A DNA stretch of 20,298 nt. Origin: a virus. Location of the stretch: positions 1 through 20,298 of IMG/VR virus record IMGVR_UViG_3300032282_002403; one strand, given 5' to 3'. This document shows, in pieces, positions 1 to 9,000 of this stretch. How positions within the stretch are numbered: the first letter of the stretch is position 1; each line of letters starts with the position of its first letter. Made by a program: the position numbers and the translations under genes. The notes under the pieces are model-generated. The model searched no databases, was not told the DNA's origin, and saw only the letters and a list, made by a program, of their open reading frames with translations.

Positions 1-3000
1 ATATGATAAATATACAAACAAAGATGAAAAATTTGGATTTGATAGTTCAGAATTTGATGTTGAAACTGATGAAATTATTCCAGATAATACTTATGATGTA
101 ACTTATGTTGATTATACAACAAAAGAAGAAGAAAGTTTTAGAGGAGTAAAAGGAGAAAGAACAATTTCAAAAAATGGCCAACCATTTATTAAATACACTT
201 TACCTAATGGTGAAGTTAAAAGAATACATGAAAATAATATTAAATCAGAAAATTTAGTTACAACTAAAAAAGTTACTAAAAAAGTTAAGTTTCAAGAAGA
301 TACCCCATCTAAATTAGTAGATGAAGAAGGTAATGAATATAATACTGCTGATTTTGCTGATCAAATTTTAGCAAGTGAAGATCCTAGTAACCGTCAAATC
401 ACAAAAAATTATATTCAAATTAGAAAAGAGTTAATTAATAAAGCTAGAATTAAAACTTTACAATCTACTATAGAAGCTAATAATCTAGCTATTACTCAAC
501 TACAAGAAGAAATAAATAGTTTTAAAAAAATAGCTAAAGAAAATTTAATATATTTATCTAGAGCTCTTACAAATAAAACACAAAAAACAACTGTTACAGT
601 TGACGGTCAAAAACTTAAAAAATCTGTAGCAGAATTAGAGCAATTAGTTATTGAAAGAAGAAATCAAATTAATGATGCACAAGAAAAAATTAATGCTATA
701 GAAAAAGAAAATGCATATATTGAAAATTCTAAAAATGATGATTTAAATAAAGTATATGATCAATATAATAATTTAGCTCAAGATGAAAAAAATCTAAGTT
801 TAAAAATTAAAGCAGTTAAACAAGAAATTGAAAAAGCTTCTAACAGACTTTCAGTTTTAGAAGATATAGTAGATAGACTTAAAAAGTTTGTTATTAATTT
901 ATTTGATATGCGTAAGCAAATACCTGATAGGTATCAAATAGCAGGTATTGAGATTAATACTAAAACTAGAGAGGCTAATGAACTAAGAGAATTAATTGAT
1001 GCTAAACTAAAAGAACTAGATTTCTTAGAAAAACTATATGTTAAATTTGAAAAAGAAAATAGTAATTGGGAAAATACTTTAATACAATTAATTAGAGAAA
1101 AAAATAAAGAAGTTTTAAAAGATATAAAAGCTAATAAAACTTCTGTTACAGAAGATCCTTTTATTGAAATAGCAAATTTATCAGATAAAGAAGAAGAGCT
1201 TAAAGAACTGTCTACAGCTAAAAAATCTATTTTAAACATGGCTAGTACTACTGGAATACATGTTGCTAATCCAGATACATTTAATGCTATAACTAAATTA
1301 GATATTGAAAGAGACAATGTTTCTTTAAGAGTAGTTACTAAAGAAATAGCACCTGAATTATTTAAAGAACCAGAAGAACTAGATCCTAGTAAACCTGCAA
1401 TTAAAGTTATTATTTACTCTAATGGTGTACCAGTAAATAAAAATTTAGAAGTTATTTCAGAAACTGACTATGAAAATATGTTAGTTTTAGATATTAGTGA
1501 AGCTACTTTACAATATAAAAATAAAGAGTTTGGAGATAAATTTTATGATTTACAAGCTTATGAAGAAACTCCTTATGAAGTAAAAAATGAAAATGATGAA
1601 GTTATTGAAGTAATAAGTGAAGCTGAACATAAGCGTAAGGAATATCAAACTTGGAGAGATAATGTTATAAATGAAGTAAATGAGGGAGAACCTAAATTTA
1701 TTTATCCTAAAGATAAATCTCAAGGTATTATAGAATTTGATTGGAGTAAAAAAAGAACTGAAGAATATGATACTACTGATGCTATTTATGATACTTTATT
1801 TTATAATTTATCACCGGCAGAAAGAACACAAGCTTTTAATAGCAGTGAAATTGTAATACCAGCTATTAATAAATTAAATGGTAAAAATGTAGTTCCAGGT
1901 TTACCTTATTTAGTTTATAATGGTAATGTTATACCATTGATAACTAGAAAGTTAAATAAAGAAGAAGTAAATGTTATTATTGATTTATTAAAAGCTAAAG
2001 AAATTGATTCTAATGTTTATCTAGATAGTGAAGTAAAACCTAATACAAAAAAAACTAAAGGTAAATGGACTAAAAGTAGAGTTAAAGGAGGTAAAGAATT
2101 AGATGGTACTAAAGATAAAAATGGTAATGTCTTAAAATGGTTTGAAGAAAAAACTGGTGAGAAAGAAAAGAAAAAAACTTATAGAAATAGAAAATCAAAA
2201 AGAGGTAAAAAGAGTTTTTATTATAAAAAAACAGGTAGAAAAAAAGGAGCAGGATTATATTATCAAAAAACAGAAACAGCTCCTAGAGAAAGTGTAAATA
2301 TTTTACAGTATTTACAATCTATTATTTATATGGGTAATCATTTAGCTGAAAGTAGAAATGAGCAAACAGAATTTTATTATGAAGCTAAAACTAAAAGATT
2401 AGTATTTTACGATTTTAAAGAACTTAAACAAGTTAAAATTCCATGTACAGCTAAAGCTATTGAAGATAATAGAGAAATATTAACTTTATTTTTACAGAAT
2501 AAATATCATCAAGTACATAAATCAACTTTAAATAGTCCGAGTACTAAAAAGTTTAATAAAATAACTAAGATAGAGGGAGGTAAAATAGAAGTTGAAGAAT
2601 TTACTTCATACAAACATTATTTACTTACTAATAAAAATAAATCTACTGAAAGAAATACAAATGATATTCCATTAACTACTAATATAGCAGATAAAGAAAA
2701 TCCAATTAAAAGTCAATATTTTACTTTTGAATCTTCAGCTAATCCTCAAGAAACAGGATTAAAAAATGCTGCTAAAAGTAAAAAATCTAATAAAGCAGCT
2801 CCAGTTAAAAATACTCCTAAAAAATCAGCTACTAAAGGGCCTTTAACTTTAGACAGTGTTATTGAAGGAATTGATAATGATGTTTTTTCTTTACCAGAAG
2901 ATGAGGATAGACTTGATAAGTTTTTTCAAGATTATGCTAAAAATGTATTAAAGATACCTAAAAAAGAAGTAGATAGTTTTCTAGCTAGTGTAGCTCAAAC

Positions 3001-6000
3001 AGTAGAAGATACTTTAGGCCTTGATTCAGAGATTTCTTTAGAGTTATATCAAGGTGTAGCTCTTTATCTAAAAGAAGATGAAGAGTCAGAAGGAACAGCA
3101 GAAAATTTAGAAGAAGAAATAGATGAAGAACCTGAGGTAGAAATAGATACAAATGTAAGTAATAATGATCCTTTTAGATTAGCTACTACTAAAGAATATG
3201 TAGAAGGTAATTATGAAAAAGCTAAAAAATGGTTATTAGAAAGATTTCCTAATTTAAAAGTAGAACAAGTAAAAGGTTTAATTGACAATAGAGCTTTTGG
3301 ACAAGCTTTGTATAATGCAGTTAAATTAGCTGAAACATTTGAAGAAGGTAGTGAATACCATGAGGCTTTCCACATAACTACTATGATGTATTTATCTAAT
3401 GATGAGTTAGATAAGTTATACAAAGAAGCAGCTTCTTTATATGGTAATCCTACGGTAAAAGATATTAGAGAACTACAAAAAATATATCCTAATTTAAATA
3501 ATACACAATTAGTAGAAGCTTATTATGAAGAAAAATTAGCAGAAGACTTTAGAAATTATGTATTAACAAAACAAAAAATAGCTCCTAAAGGATTAAAAGG
3601 ATTATTTCAAAAACTATGGAATAAAATTAAAGAATTACTTGGTATAGCTAATCATCCTAATATTGCTGACTTATTTGAAAAAATAGATACAGGGTATTAT
3701 AAAAATACTACGCCTGTTTACAATAGATTAAATAAATATAAAAAAAATAGTTCCTTAAAAGGATTAAGTGTATCAGAAAAACATAATTTAGTTGAGGGTA
3801 TTATAAGTATGGTTCTAAAAAATTATTTACAAAATAATAGTATTAGAACTTTAGGTTATGATAAATCAACTATAAAAAATTTAACTATAACTTTAAAAGA
3901 TGCTTTTATAAGTCATTTTCAAAAAAATGTTAATCATAAACATATAGTAGATTTATTAAAAAATGATTATAAATCTGTATTAGATGAAATTGCAAATTAC
4001 TTTAATCAATTTGGAGTTGAATTAACTTATGATGATTATATTGAAAATTTAGAAGAAGATACAAAACCAAAAGATCCTTTTAGTGATTCAATTGAGTTTG
4101 ATCCTGAAGAAACTACTAGTAAAGAAATAAAATTATTAATAGCTACATTACCAATATATAAAAATGGTAAATTAGAGTTAAATGAATTAGGATTGTTAAA
4201 GTTTTCTGAGTTTGGTTCTACTTTTAATTATTTAAGTAATTTGTTATCTGGATGTGTTACTTATGATGAGATGAGAGATAAAATAGTTGAGGCTATACCT
4301 TATAAGCCTGAATTAGAAATTTTATTAAATAGATTAGAAAGAACTTCAAATGATAAATTAGATGATTTTTTATTGCGCCAAAAGTTTACACAAGCTTTTG
4401 CTAAAACTAAATTAGAATATCAACAATGGTTAATTGAAGATGATGGAAATATTTATTCTACTAATAGTACAGGAGAATCTCAAGAATCTAGACAATTAGA
4501 TAATTGGAAAGTAGAAATAGCTGAAACATTAGCTTTTCAAGATTCACCTATTAAATTAGTTAATGATATTATTGTATTTAATGCTATTAGAATTGCTGAT
4601 AAATTTAAAAAAATTGAATCTTCTAAAACTACAATTGAAGAAAAAATTGTAAATAAATTTAAAACTTTAGGTATTGTATATACATTAATACCTAATTTAA
4701 CTAAATCAGATTTAAATAAAATTAATGAAACTTTAGAATTAATTGTAAGTAAAGGAATTAAAACTAATATTGCTTTAGAAACATTCTTTAAAAATGAAAG
4801 TTCAAGATTAAAGTTTTTATCTACTTTTGATTTAGGTATTAAAGATAATGATGTAAATTTACAACATATAGGTCCTGATGGTAAAACTAGATATTCGATT
4901 AGTTTAAATAATTACTTAACTTTAATAGGTAATACATTTAATAAATTACCAGCTTTAAAATCAAGAGAAGCTCTTTTTGCAGAACATCCTTATTTAGATA
5001 ATGCTTATACTCAAAATAGTTATTTTTTTAAATTAAATGGATTATTATTTGATGAATTAGGTAATAAAAGACCTAATTCTAAATTTACTATGTCTATTAT
5101 TGAAGGAGCCAGACAAGTAGAAGTAGGAGCTAATGGAGAAGCTATTGCAGATATGAAACCTGTAGATAAACTATGGTTATCAGTTAATAATATTTTAACA
5201 GGATCTATTCCTTTTTTAAGGGCCTCAGATAAATCATTAGAATTTGGTTTTAAATTGGATAAACCTTTATTTGATATAGAAAACATACAAGAATATGCAG
5301 TTAGAAATCAATATTTAACTATTTTAAAAGGGTATTTAAAAGATGAAATACATAGAACCAGATTACTTACTTTAAATGGTGTAGGAGCTAATATTAAATA
5401 CTATAAAGATCATGCATCTAATCTATATATGTTTAAAAAATATATTACTTTAGATAGTAGAGTATTAGATGATAAAAATGATGGCATTGTAGATACTTGG
5501 ATAAAAGCAAATGAAAGTTATATAGAAAGGCAACTAGATAAATGGATTAATGATTTAAGTAATACTAATTTAAATAAATTAGTAAAAAATAAAATCTTTC
5601 AAAAAACTGAAACAGGATATAAAAATTTAGGTATTAGTACATCACTTGAAGGAGTTTCTACTAAATTAAGTAACCAAAAAGCTTTTGATATTTGTAAATC
5701 TTTAGCTCTTAATTCTTTAATTGCTAACTTTGAACAGACTAAATTATTTACTGGAGATCCTGCAATGTATAAAAGTATAGAAGATTTTTATAAAAGAACT
5801 TCTGCAGCTGTAGGTACTAAATTAATGGCTTTTGATGATGAGTATATTAATAATTTTTTAAAAAGAAATAATAAAAGAACAGATAAAGTACCTAATGGCA
5901 GAGTTAAATGCGTAACATCAGTAGATGTTAGTTCATCTAGTCAACATTTAACCGAGTATAAAAAGATTTTAAAAACAAAATTTAAAAAAACTAAAGAAGA

Positions 6001-9000
6001 GATAGATTTTATATTAAGTCCTTATGAAAAAATGACTGAAAATGATGCTCAAGGATTTATAACTTTACCTGAGTACAGAGAATTTTTATTAAGAACAGGT
6101 ACTTATTGGACTCATTCACATGAAGATATTTATAAGAAAGCTTTAAATGGAGATACATTAACTGAAAAAGAATTAAATTATTTTCAACCTTTAAAAGCTC
6201 AACACTTTGGACCTAAAGCACAAGCTTCTTATGGAGCTAACTCAATAGCTAGTATGACTTTTTTAAAGTTATCATTAATGCCATTAATACCATCTGCTAT
6301 TAAAAATAGTAGTTTAGAGAAATTAAATATTGCTCTATTAAATTCTGGTACAGGTATTCATATTGCTGATTCAGGAACTAAATTAGGTGCTCAATTACAA
6401 TCTGATGGTAAAGGTAATTTCTTTCAACGGCCTTTTTATAATAGTAATGGATCTATAAATACTACTATTGCTGAAGATGCTACTTATGAATTGTACTATA
6501 AATTTTTAGGTATCCAAGTAGAAATTGCTTCATCAGTTAAATCTAAAACTTCTTATGGTACTCAGCAACGTAAACTTATTTTAAGTAATATCTTTAATGA
6601 AGCTAAGAGTAAAACTATGTCTTTTTTTAATACTAAAGGTAAAGTAGATTTAACACCTAAAGAATTACAACTAGAATATAATAAATTACTTAATGATTAT
6701 GTTAAGCTAGAACTAAATGATTTATTAAAAAGATTAAATGTATCTAAACAATCAAATGGGTCTTATATATTTAATGATGTTAAAAATGTAGCTAAAATTT
6801 TAAAAGATGAGGCTATATCAAGAAGAGCTCCTGCTAATTTAGTTGAAAGTATTCAAACTTTAACCGAAGCACAAATTACCAGCTTTAGAAATCCATTAGA
6901 TGCTTTACCTAATAGAAATAAAATTGAAAACATCTTATTAAGTTTAGTTAATAACTCTGCTATTAAACAAAAAGTAAAAGGTGGAGGTAAAATTCAAGGA
7001 TCTACTTCTGGTTTTGAAAATACTAAAAGAGAATTTGTTAAAGAAAATATTGTAAAATCAACTGGTCTAAAATTTTATAGAGAAGGTGCTTATGGAGAAA
7101 CCTTACCTGCACAATTTAAAATGGCTTTACCTAAAGACATGATTGGTTATATGAATTTAGTAGGAGGATTAGATAAATTAAATGAATTATTAGCTTATGC
7201 TTTTAGTGAAGTTGAAGTCCCTGTTGAAGTTGATGGTAAAATAAAAATGGTAATAGATCCTAATAGATCTCCTAGATATAATCCTCAATTAGTAGCTAAA
7301 TGGTTATATGATAATCAAATAGATGCTGAATTTAATCCTAAATTATTTCAATTTATAGGTTATCGTATTCCTACTCAAGGATTAAACTCTATTGAAAATG
7401 GTGAGATTATAGGATTTTTACCTCCAGAGTCAGGTGATTTAATTGTAGTACCAGCAGAAATCGTAGCTAAGTCAGGTTCCGATTTTGATATTGATAAATT
7501 GAATATCTTTTTACATAATTTTAATAAAAAAGATTATACAAGTTATTCAGATTTAAACACTAAAGAAGGTATCTTTAATAGACTAATAGAAATTAATCAA
7601 TTAGTATTATCTTCTCCAGAAAATTTTGAAGAATTAATTACTCCTAATAGTGATGATGTTATTAAAAGTATTGCTCATAAAATTAGAGATACTAAAAATT
7701 TAGCTCTTAGTAAAAATCCTAATAGTATTTTAGAATGGGATTACATTCAAGATATTGCTAACTATTTTTTAGTAGGTAAAGCAGGTGTTGGTCAAAAAGC
7801 TTTACACAATACTAGTCATGTATTATCTCAGCAAATTGGTGTTAAAGTTAATACTACTTTTAAAACTCCTAGTAATAAAGAAAAAAGTACTAGATTATTT
7901 TTTAAAGGTTTAGAAAATGAATATAGTTTATCAGCTGAATATGATATAAATAGGACAAATAAAATTACAGATATTATATCTCAATTTATAAATGGTTTTG
8001 TGGATGTAGCTAAAGAACCTTATGTATTCTTTTTAAATGCTAATACAAGCACTAATGATACTATTTCTTATTTGTTAAGAAGAAAAGTTCCTATTCAAAC
8101 AATAGCTAATTTTATGGTTCAACCTATTATAGATGAATATCTAAGTGCTCAAAGCATTAATGAATCTATGATGATAAAAACAAAAGGACAAGAATTAGAT
8201 AAACTCTCTTTATTAAATGAAGTACAAGATAAATACAAAGAGTTATTAAAAGAATTAAATGGTACTTATAATTCTGATTTATTGTTTACATCAGAAGAAT
8301 TAGAAGAATCTTTAAAATATTCTTTTAATGATCTACCTAAAAATAATAGTGCTAAAATTAAATGGTTAAAAATACAACTTCAAGTATTAGATAATTTTAT
8401 TACTTATCAAGAACAAGCTACTGTATTAAATGATATAATGTCTATAAATAAACCAGATACTACTACTCCTAAAAATTTAAATAGCTTATATACATTAAAA
8501 GTAATTAGAAAAAGAGTTAAAAATGCTAATTTAATAAGTCAAGAATATATAAATGCTTTTAAAAATGAAACTATGCTTAAAGGGTTTCATGCTGCTCAAG
8601 AAGAAACAGAGTTTTTATATACAGATTTATTTATAACAGAGTCTAAACCTGTTAAAGATAAATTGTTAGGATTACTTTCATTATATATTAATACTAGAAA
8701 ATCTCAAACAGATATTTCTGAAGTATTAGATTTATTTAAAAATGATTTTATAACTTTTTTATATAGTACAGCTAATACGGTTAAAAAAGGTAAGAGAAAT
8801 ACATTTTTAAGTAGTTTAATTCCAGAGTTATTTTTTGATAAAGATTTTTCAAATGAGGCTAATTTAGATGTAGCTCAAAGATTAGCTTCATTTAAAAAAA
8901 GTGTTAAGTATAAACAAGATCCATTTTTAAAGTCTATTATACCTTTAATTAATGATAATAAAAGAAGTCAAAATAATATTAAGTTCTTTAATAAAAAGTT

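Noticed and set aside
908-910. ATG at 908 as the start of the giant polymerase gene
   Set aside because: The same frame is open and coding-like back to position 2, with continuous coiled-coil sequence across 908, so this Met is internal.
934-1317. Minus-strand open frame of 127 codons opposite the giant gene
   Set aside because: Ser/Leu/Phe-rich composition is the antisense shadow of the AT-rich coding strand; no recognisable domain and fully inside a certain gene.
3211-3423. Minus-strand open frame of 70 codons
   Set aside because: Antisense shadow of the zincin-like region; no family features.
5020-5286. Minus-strand open frame of 88 codons
   Set aside because: Antisense shadow inside the giant polymerase gene, low-complexity Ser/Leu/Asn composition.
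1252-6370. Similar peptides TGIHVA (about 1252) and TGIHIA (about 6352) as a domain duplication
   Set aside because: Similarity stops after six residues and the flanks differ, so it is probably chance.
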